From the NCBI RefSeq assembly GCF_937859915.1, contig NZ_CALMAW010000118.1, positions 25,677 to 89,676 on the forward strand: DNA of 64,000 nucleotides, in the 5' to 3' direction. Below, in pieces: positions 38,314 through 47,182 of this stretch. This DNA comes from an uncultured Sphingomonas sp. GTDB lineage: Bacteria > Pseudomonadota > Alphaproteobacteria > Sphingomonadales > Sphingomonadaceae. Within the stretch, counting starts at the first letter, position 1. Each line of letters starts with the position of its first letter. The position numbers were made by a program, and so were the translations under genes. The notes under the pieces are model-generated. The model was not told the origin of the DNA, ran no database searches, and worked only from the letters and a program-made list of their open reading frames with translations.

Positions 38314-39392
38314 CCGAGGCCGATCATGAGGCGAAGCAAGGCTGCACGCACTTTCTGTCGCAGCATGTCCCCGTTGCCCCGCGGACGCTGCTCGCGACGC
38401 TGGCGGCGCATCCGGCCGCGGCCGCGCGCGCCGACGTCTATGGCGAGGGCGGGGCGGTCGGCCTGCTCGAACAGCGCGTCGTCGCGCTGCTGGGCAAGCC
38501 GAGCGGGCAGTTCTTCATCAAAGGCGTGACCGCGCAATTGTGCGTGCTGCGCGCCTATGCCGAGGCACGGGGCACGCGCAACGTCGTGATCCATCCGCTG
38601 AGCCATCTCGACCATGACGAGAGCCACGCGATCGAGCGTGTCGCCGATCTCACCGCGATCCGGCTCGGGCGGCATGCGCCGTTCACCGTCGCGGATCTCG
38701 AGCGGGTCGACGTGCCGCTCGCCGCCGTCGTCGTCGAGCTGCCGCTGCGGCGGGCGGGCTATCTGCTGCCCGATTACGACGCGCTCGTAGCGATCGCCGC
38801 CTGGTGCCGGGCGCAGCGCGTGCCGCTGCATATCGACGGCGCGCGGCTCTGGGAGGCGGCCGCCGGCTACGGCGTCCCGCTCGACCGGATAGCCGCGCTG
38901 GCGGACAGCCTCTATGTGTCCTTCTACAAGGGTCTGGGCGGGCTCGGCGGCGCGCTGGTGGCGGGATCGACGGCATTCATCGCATCGCTGGCGGCATGGA
39001 AGACACGCTATGGCGGCGATCTCTACACCGCCTATCCGCAGGCGATATCGGCGCTCATCGGACTCGATCTGCAGCTGCCGCGCATGCCCGACTATGTCGC
39101 ACGCGCCCGCGCGCTCGCGAAAGGGCTCCAGTCGTTGCCGGATATCCTTCTCCAGCCACAGATACCGCACGGCAATGCCTTCCAGATCTGGATGCCCGGC
39201 GATCCCGCGGCCCTGGCGGACCGCCATCGTGCCTTTGCGCGCGCGCACAGAGTGTGGCTGTTCGGCGGGTTCCAGCCGACCGCGCTGGCGAGCCATGCGA
39301 TGGCCGAAATCGTCATCGGCGACGGCTCGGATCAATATTCGATCGAGCAGGCGGTCGGCTGGATCGGCGCGTTCCTGAAGCAGCGCGACTGA
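38310..39392 (+). CDS. Threonine aldolase-type beta-eliminating lyase (PLP enzyme)
   Basis: A 360-residue fold-type-I PLP enzyme. The active-site strand LHIDGARLWEAAAGYG holds the PLP Asp-Arg pair and VSFYKGLGGLGGAL the Schiff-base Lys, as in low-specificity threonine aldolases and beta-eliminating lyases. HLDHDESHAIE corresponds to the His that stacks on PLP. Translationally coupled to the class V gene (ATGA), which suggests both handle the same amino-acid pathway; the identity of the substrate is unknown. Confidence 0.88.
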   Translation: MTEADHEAKQGCTHFLSQHVPVAPRTLLATLAAHPAAAARADVYGEGGAVGLLEQRVVALLGKPSGQFFIKGVTAQLCVLRAYAEARGTRNVVIHPLSHLDHDESHAIERVADLTAIRLGRHAPFTVADLERVDVPLAAVVVELPLRRAGYLLPDYDALVAIAAWCRAQRVPLHIDGARLWEAAAGYGVPLDRIAALADSLYVSFYKGLGGLGGALVAGSTAFIASLAAWKTRYGGDLYTAYPQAISALIGLDLQLPRMPDYVARARALAKGLQSLPDILLQPQIPHGNAFQIWMPGDPAALADRHRAFARAHRVWLFGGFQPTALASHAMAEIVIGDGSDQYSIEQAVGWIGAFLKQRD

Positions 39393-39453
39393 ACGATCCG
39401 CGCCGCCACGATAAATGTTGCAGTCACCCCACGAAGTCCGCAATCTCAACAGC

Positions 39454-40758
39454 ATGAAACAACCGCTCCTTGCTTTGCTGCTGGTCGCCGCCGCGCCCGC
39501 CCCCGATCCTGCCGCGCTGCGCGCCACCATCACCAAGCTGGTGGCGTTCGGCACGCGCCACACCCTGTCGACGACGACCGATCCCAAGCGCGGCATCGGT
39601 GCGGCGCGGCATTGGGTGTCGGGGCGGATGGACGCGATCGGCGCGGCGTGTGGCCATTGCCTCGCGGTCGAGACGATCGGCGCGACCGTGTCGGGCCCGC
39701 GCGCACCCGCCGGGGTTCGGGTGGAGGACGTGATCGCGGTGCAGAAGGGGACGGGCGATCCCGATCGCGTGGTGATCGTTCAGGGCCATATCGACAGCCG
39801 CGTCAACGATGTGATGGACGCGACCAGCGACGCGCCCGGCGCCAATGACGACGCCTCGGGCGTGGCGCTGGTGCTCGAGGCGGCGCGTCTGCTGTCGCGT
39901 GAGAAATTCCCGGCGACGATCGTCTATGCGGTGCTGTCCGGCGAGGAACAGGGCCTGTGGGGCGGCAAGCTGCTCGCCGACACCGCGCACGCGCGCGGCT
40001 GGAAGGTCGCCGCCGTGCTCAACAACGACATCGTCGGCAACACCCACGGCATCGGCGGCGAGCATGTCGACGATGCCGTGCGCGTGTTCAGCGAGGGGAT
40101 CGAGGCGGCCGCCGACGCCAAGGGCGTCAAGCAGCAGCGTGCGATCGGTGGCGAGGACGACTCCCCGTCGCGCGCGCTCGCTAAGGCGATCGTCCAGGTC
40201 GCCTCGGCCGACAAGGCGATCGGGCTCGACGTCATCGCGGTGCGCCGGCCGGACCGGTTCCAGCGCGGCGGCGACCATATCCCCTTCCTCGAGGCGGGCT
40301 ATCCCGCGGTGCGCTTCACCGAGGCTACCGAGGATTATGACCGGCAGCACCAGCTGGTCCGCACCGAGAACGGTCGCCGCTACGGCGACACGATCGAGTT
40401 CGTCGACTTCCCCTATCTGGCGCGGGTGACCGCGCTCAACGTCGCGACGCTGCGGCAGCTGGTGCGCGCGCCGGCGGCGCCCGCCGACGTCACCATCGCC
40501 GGCGCGCTCGCCGACGACACGCATGTCGCCTGGAGCCCGGTGCCGGGCGCCACCGGCTACCGCGTCCGCTGGCGCCGCGCCGACCGCTTCGTCTGGACCG
40601 ACATGCGCGATCTGCCCGCCTCGGCGACCGCGGCCGACCTGCCGCACGTCAACATCGACGACCATTTCTTCGGCGTCTCGGCGCTCGGCATGGGCGCGGA
40701 AAGCCTGGTGAGCTTCGCCGGTGTCCCCCCGCGCCCGGCGCCGGGCGCGACCAAATAA
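39454..40758 (+). CDS. Exported M28 family peptidase with fibronectin-like C-terminal domain
   Basis: A 434-residue secreted zinc peptidase. The signal sequence is MKQPLLALLLVAAAPAP. Ligands and base lie in VQGHIDSR, GANDDASGVA, SGEEQGLWG, NNDIVGN and DRQHQL. After about residue 345 a fibronectin type III-like beta domain follows (DVTIAGALADDTHVAWSPVP). The ATG at 39454 is chosen for the signal peptide. It is the second M28-family peptidase in the window and is adjacent to an M1 peptidase on the opposite strand, consistent with a peptide-scavenging life style. Confidence 0.88.
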   Translation: MKQPLLALLLVAAAPAPDPAALRATITKLVAFGTRHTLSTTTDPKRGIGAARHWVSGRMDAIGAACGHCLAVETIGATVSGPRAPAGVRVEDVIAVQKGTGDPDRVVIVQGHIDSRVNDVMDATSDAPGANDDASGVALVLEAARLLSREKFPATIVYAVLSGEEQGLWGGKLLADTAHARGWKVAAVLNNDIVGNTHGIGGEHVDDAVRVFSEGIEAAADAKGVKQQRAIGGEDDSPSRALAKAIVQVASADKAIGLDVIAVRRPDRFQRGGDHIPFLEAGYPAVRFTEATEDYDRQHQLVRTENGRRYGDTIEFVDFPYLARVTALNVATLRQLVRAPAAPADVTIAGALADDTHVAWSPVPGATGYRVRWRRADRFVWTDMRDLPASATAADLPHVNIDDHFFGVSALGMGAESLVSFAGVPPRPAPGATK

Positions 40759-40810
40759 TTGAGCCCCCTGTGACGCTCGCTCAGAATGTAAAGGCCGGCG
40801 CCCTTTCTTC

Positions 40811-40896
40811 CGTCATGCTGAACTTGTTTCAGCATCCCGCCTCTTCAAGACTTCGCGCTTATTGGGGCGGGATCCTGAAACGAGTTCAGGATGACG
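40811..40896. repeat. Long imperfect inverted repeat with 31-base arms
   Basis: The left arm (40811-40841, beginning CGTCATGCTGAACTTG) and the right arm (40866-40896, ending GTTCAGGATGACG) are complementary at 28 of 31 positions, separated by 24 bases. Each arm has its own inner palindrome around CTGAA/TTCAG. It lies between two convergent peptidase genes and may form a cruciform or a two-way terminator; the form matches small non-coding repeats common in sphingomonads. Confidence 0.75.
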
Positions 40897-40908
40897 GTCT
40901 ATGGTCGT

Positions 40909-42762
40909 TCAGGACAGGATCTTGTCGATCGCGGCGGCGGTGAGCGGATGATAGGTCGGGCGGGCGTGCGCATAGATGCGCCGCGCGATCGGCTTGCCCC
41001 AGTCGCCCTGCGATTCGAGATCGCGGTAGAGCGGCACGATCAGCAGCTGGCGGCCGACGCTGCCGAGATACTGGTCGAGCGCGGGCACGATCGGATCGTA
41101 GCGGTTGCCGATCGCCAGCGCGAACCAGGCCGAGCGCAGATAGGCATTGGGTGAGGTGGACAGGGCGAAACCCTTGTCCATCTCGGCGAGGCGCGCGGCG
41201 GTCTGCGTGCGCGGCAGGCTGTCGAGGAAGCGCAGCCATTCCTGCGTCGACCAATGCGTCGTGTCGATCGAGGCCACCGGCGCGCCCTTGTCGAAGGCGG
41301 CGACGACGGTGTCGATCCGCGCCAGCGTCGCCGAGCGGACATGCACCGCATTGTCGGGCAGCCCTGGCTGATACGCCCAGCGATCGAGCTGGAGGCTGGC
41401 CTCGAGCGCGGCATCGCCCTTGATCAGATGGGCGCGCAGGTCGGCGAGGAAGCCGGCGGTCGTCTGCGGCTGGAAGGCGTGGCGATCGAAATAGCCCTTG
41501 AGATAGGCGTCCCAGCGCGGCCGGCCGACCGCCTGTTCGATCGTGCGCAGAAAGGTCGAGCCCTTGTTATAGTCCATCTCGCCATAGGCGCCCTCGGGAT
41601 CGCCGTGCAGCCTCGTGCCGGGCGCATTCGGGCCGCCGGCGGCCTTGATGTCGCGCTGGAGATTGTCCCACGACAGGTCGGCGAGCGTCGCGGCGCGTTC
41701 CTTGCCGTAGACCGCCTCGTCGATGCGGTTCTCGAAATAGACGGTGAAGCCCTCGTTGAGCCACGAGTCCGACCAGGTCGCGTTGGTCACCAGATTGCCC
41801 GACCAGCTGTGCGCGAGCTCGTGCGCGATCACGTCGACGTTGGACTTGTCGCCGGTGATGATCGTCGGCGTCGCGAAGGTCAGCGTCGGATTCTCCATCC
41901 CGCCGAACGGGAAGGAGGGCGGCAGCACGAGCACGTCGTAGCGGCCCCAGCGATAGGGGCCGTAGAGCGCCTCCGCGGCATCGACCATCTTCTCGGTGTC
42001 GGTGAGCTCATGCGCTGCGCGATCGAGCATCGTCGGCTCGGTGTAGACGCCGGTGCGCCCGGCCAGCGGACGGAAGGCGAGGTCGCCGACCGCGAGCGCG
42101 ATCAGATAGGGCGGGACATTATGGTCCATCCGGAAGCGATAGCTGTGCCGGCCGGGGCCGGCGGGCTCGCCGTCCGGGGTCAGCCGCTCGGCGCTCATCA
42201 CCGCGCTCAGCTCCTGCGGGACGGTGATCTTCGCGGTCCAGCTCTGGCGGATGCCGGGGCTGTCCTGCGTCGGGATCCAGCTGCGGTTGTTGATCGATTC
42301 ACCCTGGCTGAACAGATAGGGTTTCGCCTTGCCCGCGGTCAGCGCCGGGGTGAGCCATTGCAGCGCGCCCGCGTCGGGGCTCGAGCGATAGCGGATCACG
42401 ATTTTCCGCGCGGCGCCGATCTCGACGGTCAGCGGCGCGCCCTTGTACGGATCGCTGGCGCCGACCGACCAGTGCAGCGGACGGCCCGCCGTGTCGGTGA
42501 TGCTCGCGATCGCCAGCTTGCTGTCGTCGAGCACGATCCGCGTCGCGCCGGGTGCGGCGAGGATGTCGAGCGTCGCGGTGCCCGCCATCGTGTGCGTCGA
42601 AAAATCGGCGGCGAGATCGAGATCGACATGGACGACGCGCGCGACCTGCGGCTCGGCATAGCTGAGCGCGTCGTGCGCCTCGGGCGTCGTCAGGATCGGC
42701 GAGGGCGGATCGGCCGCTGCGATCAGCGGGAGCAGCGAGACGGCGGCGAGGAGAGAGCGCAT
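40909..42762 (-). CDS. Exported M1 family metallopeptidase (leukotriene A4 hydrolase-like)
   Basis: A 617-residue zinc aminopeptidase. The signal sequence is MRSLLAAVSLLPLIAAA. The exopeptidase motif FGGMENPTL is followed by the zinc site HELAHSWSGNLVTNATW and the third ligand in LNEGFTVYFE. A catalytic Tyr region (YNKGSTFLRTIEQ) and a C-terminal alpha-helical domain of the leukotriene-A4-hydrolase type complete it. GAAGG precedes the ATG at 42762. It probably cleaves N-terminal residues from peptides in the periplasm, convergent with the M28 peptidase. Confidence 0.92.
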   Translation of the reverse strand: MRSLLAAVSLLPLIAAADPPSPILTTPEAHDALSYAEPQVARVVHVDLDLAADFSTHTMAGTATLDILAAPGATRIVLDDSKLAIASITDTAGRPLHWSVGASDPYKGAPLTVEIGAARKIVIRYRSSPDAGALQWLTPALTAGKAKPYLFSQGESINNRSWIPTQDSPGIRQSWTAKITVPQELSAVMSAERLTPDGEPAGPGRHSYRFRMDHNVPPYLIALAVGDLAFRPLAGRTGVYTEPTMLDRAAHELTDTEKMVDAAEALYGPYRWGRYDVLVLPPSFPFGGMENPTLTFATPTIITGDKSNVDVIAHELAHSWSGNLVTNATWSDSWLNEGFTVYFENRIDEAVYGKERAATLADLSWDNLQRDIKAAGGPNAPGTRLHGDPEGAYGEMDYNKGSTFLRTIEQAVGRPRWDAYLKGYFDRHAFQPQTTAGFLADLRAHLIKGDAALEASLQLDRWAYQPGLPDNAVHVRSATLARIDTVVAAFDKGAPVASIDTTHWSTQEWLRFLDSLPRTQTAARLAEMDKGFALSTSPNAYLRSAWFALAIGNRYDPIVPALDQYLGSVGRQLLIVPLYRDLESQGDWGKPIARRIYAHARPTYHPLTAAAIDKILS

Positions 42763-42955
42763 GACGAGACCTTCGACCCAGAGACGACGCATGGCTAGAG
42801 CGTATCCACCGCCATCGTGCAATCGTAAGCGCGCCCGTCCTCGATCGTCATCGCAGCGGAAGCCGGGACGACGAAGACATCCGATGGCCGATCCGCGCTA
42901 CCCGAGGCGCGCCGAGGCGGGATCACCGACCGGTACGAGGATGCGCCGGCGCCGC

Positions 42956-43450
42956 TCAGCGCCGCAGCGCGCCCGCGAACGGCGCCAGCGTGCCGTCATT
43001 GGGGAGCGGCGCGATGCCGAGCAGCGTCATCACCAGCGGATAGACGTCGACATTGTCGAAGCCGGGCAGCACCGCCGGCACGAAGTCCGGGCCGTTGGCG
43101 ATGAAGATCGCCTGCATCTCCGGCGCGGCGGGATCGAAGCCGTGCCCGCCCTTGTCGGGGTCCTTGCCGTCGCCGGGCGGCCCGTTGGCGATCGTCCAGC
43201 CGATGTCGGCCAAGCAGATGATGTCGGGGACGCGCGGATTGCGGCCGTAATGAAAGCGCGCGGGCAGCGCCGCCTTCGGCCAGCAGTGGACATGATCATG
43301 GGCGCCGGCCAGCGCCGCGGTCAGCTCCGCCCCGTGCCCCGCGACGGCATCGACCCCGGCATAAGGACCGCCGGTGATCCAGCGATAGCTGCCCGCCGGC
43401 GCGATCCGGTCGAGGCGGACGACGCGATCCGGGCTGATCGCGGCATCGCC
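42956..43450 (-). pseudogene. 3' remnant of an NPP-type (alkaline phosphatase superfamily) phosphodiesterase
   Basis: About 165 C-terminal residues of an ectonucleotide pyrophosphatase/phosphodiesterase-like protein: SYRWITGGPYAGVDAVAGHG, PDIICLADIGWTI, a metal-binding His in KGGHGFDPAAPEMQAIFIAN and the conserved end FDNVDVYPLVMTLLG. The N-terminal catalytic half, including the nucleophile Thr or Ser, is missing. Upstream its frame runs into a truncated DUF5690 gene without any start, so it cannot be made as a working enzyme. This is best explained by a deletion that joined the two genes near 43435-43465. Confidence 0.72.
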
Positions 43451-44142
43451 CCGTCCATCGGCGTGCGCGGGGTGCGCTCGATCTCGTCCTGCGCGTCGGG
43501 TGGCGGCAGCTGCGCCAGCGCCCAGACCGAAGCCAGCAGCAGCGGCGCAAACAGCAGGCCGGTGGCGGCGGGCATCCAGCGTTCGCTTGCCCAGCCGCCG
43601 ACGAGCAGCGCCTCGCCCGCCGACTTGACCACGCCCGAGGAGAGGATGAACGTCGCGCACAGCATTGCGCCGAGCACCTCGGACAGTCGCCGGCCTTCGA
43701 GGAAGCCGAACACCAGCCCCCAGATCATGCCTAGCGCAAGGCCGTTGAGGAAGAGTGCGGCGACACCGACGATTGCGGGCAGAACGGCGAAACCGAGCAG
43801 CGCCAATTCGGCGATGCCGATCAGCAGCAGGATCGCGCCGGCGCGCCGCGCGGGCGGCATCTCGGAGACGACCTTCACCCCGATGATCTTGGACAGCGCG
43901 TATCCCGCGACCTGGGCGATGACGAGCGTGATCTTGAAGTCGATCGCGAACGGCCAGCCCGCGACATGCGCATAGCCCGCCGCCGAGAAGGGCTTGCGAT
44001 AGGCGTACATCGCGAAATAGGTCAGGAAGGCCGACAGCCCGCCGTACAGCGCGAACAGCGTCGGTGGCGCTGTGCGCAGCCAGCGCATCACCGCGCCTTC
44101 GCGGATCGGCGGCGGCGCGAAGGCGGCGGCGACGGCGGTCAT
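43321..44142 (-). pseudogene. DUF5690 family membrane protein, 3' truncated
   Basis: An MFS-like membrane protein. It starts at ATG 44142 and shows six to seven transmembrane segments (for example TLFALYGGLSAFLTYFAMYA; IGIAELALLGFAVLPAIVGV), but family-type sequence ends at about residue 230 (DEIERTPRTPMD) near 43450. The frame then runs about 40 residues out of frame through the NPP remnant to a stop at 43321. DUF5690 proteins are expected to be roughly 400 residues, so nearly half is missing. Its start overlaps the phnX stop (ATGA), so it was part of the phosphonate operon, plausibly as a transporter. Confidence 0.72.
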
Positions 44143-44951
44143 GCCGGGGGTCGCTGCCCGTCGGCGATCCGCGCGGCGATCGTCTCGAGCACCGGCCAGA
44201 GATCGGCGACGCTGTCGACGACATAATCCGCACCGGCGTCGCGCAGCGCATCGGAGGCGGCCCCGATCTGCCGCGCCTGCTCATCCTGCGGCAGCGCCAG
44301 CAGCTCGTCATAGGTCAGCCCGATGCCATTGCCCGAGGCCGCGACACCGACCGTCCAGCTTCCCGCCGCCTTGCCCTCGCCGATCCCGACCGTCGCGTCG
44401 TCGACCTTCACGCAGGACCAGGCAGGCCAGACGCCGAGCTCGACCAAGGCCTTCCACAGCATCAGCGGGGAGGGGCGCCCCGCCGCGGTCTCGCCGGAGC
44501 AGACGAGGACGTCGGGGGCATAGCCTTGCGCGGCGGCAAGCGGCAGGATGTCCGCCATCATCTCGCGCGTGTAGCCCGTGCAGGAGGCGATCGGCACATT
44601 GTGCGCGCGCAGCCGCTCGACGAGCGCAAGCGCGCCGGGGATCAACGCGGCGCAGTCGCGCGCCGCCGCGCGCATGATCGGCGCGACCGCATCGTGGAGC
44701 CGCGTGACGTCGGTCTCGTCCGGCGCGACACCATGCGCCGCGCGCCACTCGCGATCGACGCGCGGCATCGCCAGGATCGCTCGGATATGATCGCGTTTGG
44801 CGCGGCCCATCTCGGCGCGGGCTTCGGCCTCGGTGATCGGCACGCCCGCCTGCTCGAACAGGCGGAGCAGCGCGACGACCGGCGCGCGGCTGCCATGATC
44901 GATCATCGTCCCCGCCCAGTCGAGGATGACGGCTCGGATCGCAAACGTCAT
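44139..44951 (-). CDS. phnX: Phosphonoacetaldehyde hydrolase (phosphonatase)
   Basis: A 270-residue HAD-superfamily enzyme that cleaves the C-P bond of phosphonoacetaldehyde to acetaldehyde and phosphate. The nucleophile Asp 11 is in the diagnostic ILDWAGTMIDHGS, and Lys 52 in EMGRAKRDH is the Schiff-base lysine specific to phosphonatases. A later acidic loop is in CVKVDDATVGIGEG. The length is normal (about 265-280). The start overlaps the stop of the upstream flavoprotein (ATGA) and the stop overlaps the start of DUF5690. It is the core enzyme of the phosphonate cluster. Confidence 0.93.
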   Translation of the reverse strand: MTFAIRAVILDWAGTMIDHGSRAPVVALLRLFEQAGVPITEAEARAEMGRAKRDHIRAILAMPRVDREWRAAHGVAPDETDVTRLHDAVAPIMRAAARDCAALIPGALALVERLRAHNVPIASCTGYTREMMADILPLAAAQGYAPDVLVCSGETAAGRPSPLMLWKALVELGVWPAWSCVKVDDATVGIGEGKAAGSWTVGVAASGNGIGLTYDELLALPQDEQARQIGAASDALRDAGADYVVDSVADLWPVLETIAARIADGQRPPA

Positions 44952-46114
44952 GCATCGGCTCCCATGGTCTGATTGGTGATGGCCTGGTCGATCAGGCCAC
45001 CGATCACCTCTTCGGCAAGCGCAAAGCCGGTCGACGCGCCGGTGCCGCTGGTCACGACGACGAGCCGTACGCCCTCGGCGGGCGTCTCGACGAGGCTGTG
45101 GGTCCGCGCCGAGGCATAGGTGCCGATCCACCGTTCGGTCACCGGCGGGACGGTGCCGAACAGGGCGGCGAATTCGTCGAGGATGAGGCGCTCGACGGTC
45201 TCGGATGCGAACGGATCGGGGGTCTGCGCATAATCGTGGCTGTCGCCGACGATCAGGCTGCCGTCGGCGCCCTGCGCGACGATCAGGTGGATACCGTGCG
45301 CGAGATGCGCGGGTTGCTCCGCCTCGAGCCGCGTCCGCAACGCGGCGGCCTCGGGCAGCGCGGCATAGCCGAGATAGCGCACCAGGCTGAGATCGGACAT
45401 CAGCGTCGCGGGCAGGCGGTAACCCGGCGAGGCGAGCCGCAGCATCTGCAGCTTGCAGCGGGTCAGCCCGCCCTTCGCCAGCGTCTCGGGGAACAGGGTC
45501 GCGAGATCGTCGCCGGGGCAGACCACGATCGCCTCGGCATGGAGGGTGCCGGCGCTGGTCTCGATACGACCGGTGCCGACGCCGTGCACCGCAACACCGC
45601 GCCGGATCGTGACGCGCCCGCTCGCCTCGAGCCACCGTGCGAGCGCGGGAACCGCATCACGCGACTCGACGCGCAGGTCGACCGGGCTGAACAATCCGCC
45701 CGCGAGGCGGGCCAGCGTCGCCGGGCCCAGCCGGGCCTGCGTGGCGGCGCGATCGAGCCGGATGCAGTCCTCGGCCATGTCGGTGCGCAAAAAGGCATCA
45801 AGCACCGCCTCGGCCTCGGGTCGCTGTGCGACCATCAGAAGGCCCTGCTGCTCGATCGCGATCCCCGCCGGTCCGGCCACCTCCGCCCAGATCGCGCGCG
45901 ACCGGCGCGCGCGCCGCCAGACCGCGCCCTGTTCCTGTCCGGTCACGGTGACGAAGCCAAAATTGCGGACCGAGGCGCCATTGGCCTGCGCGTCGCGGTC
46001 GAGCACGATCACGCGCAGACCACGGCGGCTCGCGGCAAGCGCATGCGCGAGCCCGACAATGCCGGCGCCGACTATGGCAACATCGAACGAGGTTTCGGGC
46101 AAGCGCCTCTCCAC
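44948..46114 (-). CDS. FAD-dependent oxidoreductase of phosphonate clusters (TIGR03364-like)
   Basis: A 388-residue DAO-fold flavoenzyme. The FAD motif is VAIVGAGIVGLAHALAASRRG, and SVRNFGFVTVTGQ matches flavoproteins of phosphonate loci. Context (phnX downstream, an HD-domain oxygenase and LysR gene divergent) points to oxidation of an aminoethylphosphonate derivative, such as an N-methylated one, to feed phosphonoacetaldehyde to PhnX. The start is uncertain: GTG 46114 opens the frame, but TTG 46102 has GGAGAGG perfectly placed. A LysR-type site lies about 75 bases upstream. Confidence 0.85.
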   Translation of the reverse strand: MERRLPETSFDVAIVGAGIVGLAHALAASRRGLRVIVLDRDAQANGASVRNFGFVTVTGQEQGAVWRRARRSRAIWAEVAGPAGIAIEQQGLLMVAQRPEAEAVLDAFLRTDMAEDCIRLDRAATQARLGPATLARLAGGLFSPVDLRVESRDAVPALARWLEASGRVTIRRGVAVHGVGTGRIETSAGTLHAEAIVVCPGDDLATLFPETLAKGGLTRCKLQMLRLASPGYRLPATLMSDLSLVRYLGYAALPEAAALRTRLEAEQPAHLAHGIHLIVAQGADGSLIVGDSHDYAQTPDPFASETVERLILDEFAALFGTVPPVTERWIGTYASARTHSLVETPAEGVRLVVVTSGTGASTGFALAEEVIGGLIDQAITNQTMGADA

Positions 46115-46187
46115 ATCACATATCCAGGGATGGGTTCCGTGTCGGCCGATCGCGCGGTCCGCGCCAAGTCATTGCACGAATGTCGCA

Positions 46188-46204
46188 CATAGGCGGCATC
46201 TATG
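46188..46204. promoter_or_regulatory. Candidate LysR-type regulator binding site
   Basis: CATAG-N7-CTATG, meeting the T-N11-A rule with dyad symmetry, lies midway between the divergent flavoprotein gene and the LysR gene, the classical position for autoregulation and control of the target operon. Confidence 0.6.
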
Positions 46205-46258
46205 CGGCGTGGCAGCAATCGTCACGGATCCGTCACGGCGTCGCGATAGCGCCCGGGC

Positions 46259-47182
46259 ATGGCGGCAAGCTATCAGCATCTTCGGGCGTTCCACGCGATC
46301 GCGGTCGAGCGCGGCGTGTCGCGCGCCGCGCGGCGCCTCAACGTCTCGCAGCCGACGCTGTCGCAGCAGCTGAAGGCGCTCGAGGCCCGGCATGCGGTCT
46401 CGCTGTTCGAAAATCGCAAGTCGCCGCTCAAGCTCAGCCCCGCGGGTCGCGACCTGTTCACGCTCACGCAAAGGCTGTTCGCCACCGCCTCGGACATTGA
46501 CGATATGCTTGGCGAGACCTCGGGGCTGACCGGCGGCGTGCTGCGCCTCGGTGCCGATTCCCCGCTCTATGCGGCGCGGGTGGTCGACCGCTTCCGGAAA
46601 AGCCATCCGCAGACCGGCGTGCAGGTGCGCATGGGCAACGCCAAGGAGGTCATGCAATGGCTGAGCGAGGCGCAGATCGATGCGGCGCTGGCGAGCGATC
46701 CGCCGGGCGATGCGATGTTCAGCTATGATCCGCTCTATACCGATCGACTGAGCTGCGCGGTGCCGATCGGTCATCGCCTCGCCGTGCTCGACGCCATCCC
46801 GGTCGCGGCGTTCGCCGACGAGGTGCTGCTGTCGCGCGAGCCAACGTCGAAGACGCGCGCCTTCACCGAACGCGTGCTCGCGGATGCCGGGATCGTGCCG
46901 GCGACAATCCTCGAATTCCAGGGCCGCGAGACGATCCGCGAGGCGATCGCGCTGGGCCTGGGTATCAGCATCTTCTTCGCCTCGGAATGTCCCCCGGACC
47001 GGCGTATCTGCTATCGCCCGCTCGACACCGGCCGCGACACCTACGAACTGCGCGGCTTCCTGCTCTGCCAGAGCGAACGCCGCCGCAGCAGCCTGATGCG
47101 CGCGCTCAAGCAGGTCGTGTGTGATATCCGCGAGCGGGCGCCCCTATCGGGCGACGCCCACTGCCAGAAGATGCCGTCATGA
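46259..47182 (+). CDS. LysR-family regulator of the phosphonate cluster
   Basis: A 307-residue LysR regulator. The winged-helix N-terminal domain reads SYQHLRAFHAIAVERGVSRA with the recognition helix in RRLNVSQPTLSQQLKALEAR. The effector domain begins about residue 90 (GGVLRLGADSPLYAA). It is divergent from the phnX operon across a region with a T-N11-A site and overlaps the start of the HD-domain gene by four bases. It likely responds to a phosphonate-derived co-inducer such as aminoethylphosphonate (inference). Confidence 0.9.
   Translation: MAASYQHLRAFHAIAVERGVSRAARRLNVSQPTLSQQLKALEARHAVSLFENRKSPLKLSPAGRDLFTLTQRLFATASDIDDMLGETSGLTGGVLRLGADSPLYAARVVDRFRKSHPQTGVQVRMGNAKEVMQWLSEAQIDAALASDPPGDAMFSYDPLYTDRLSCAVPIGHRLAVLDAIPVAAFADEVLLSREPTSKTRAFTERVLADAGIVPATILEFQGRETIREAIALGLGISIFFASECPPDRRICYRPLDTGRDTYELRGFLLCQSERRRSSLMRALKQVVCDIRERAPLSGDAHCQKMPS

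Noticed and set aside
43321-44142. DUF5690 protein and NPP protein as one intended fusion
   Set aside because: The two parts are in different frames and neither reads through the other, so no single protein is encoded.
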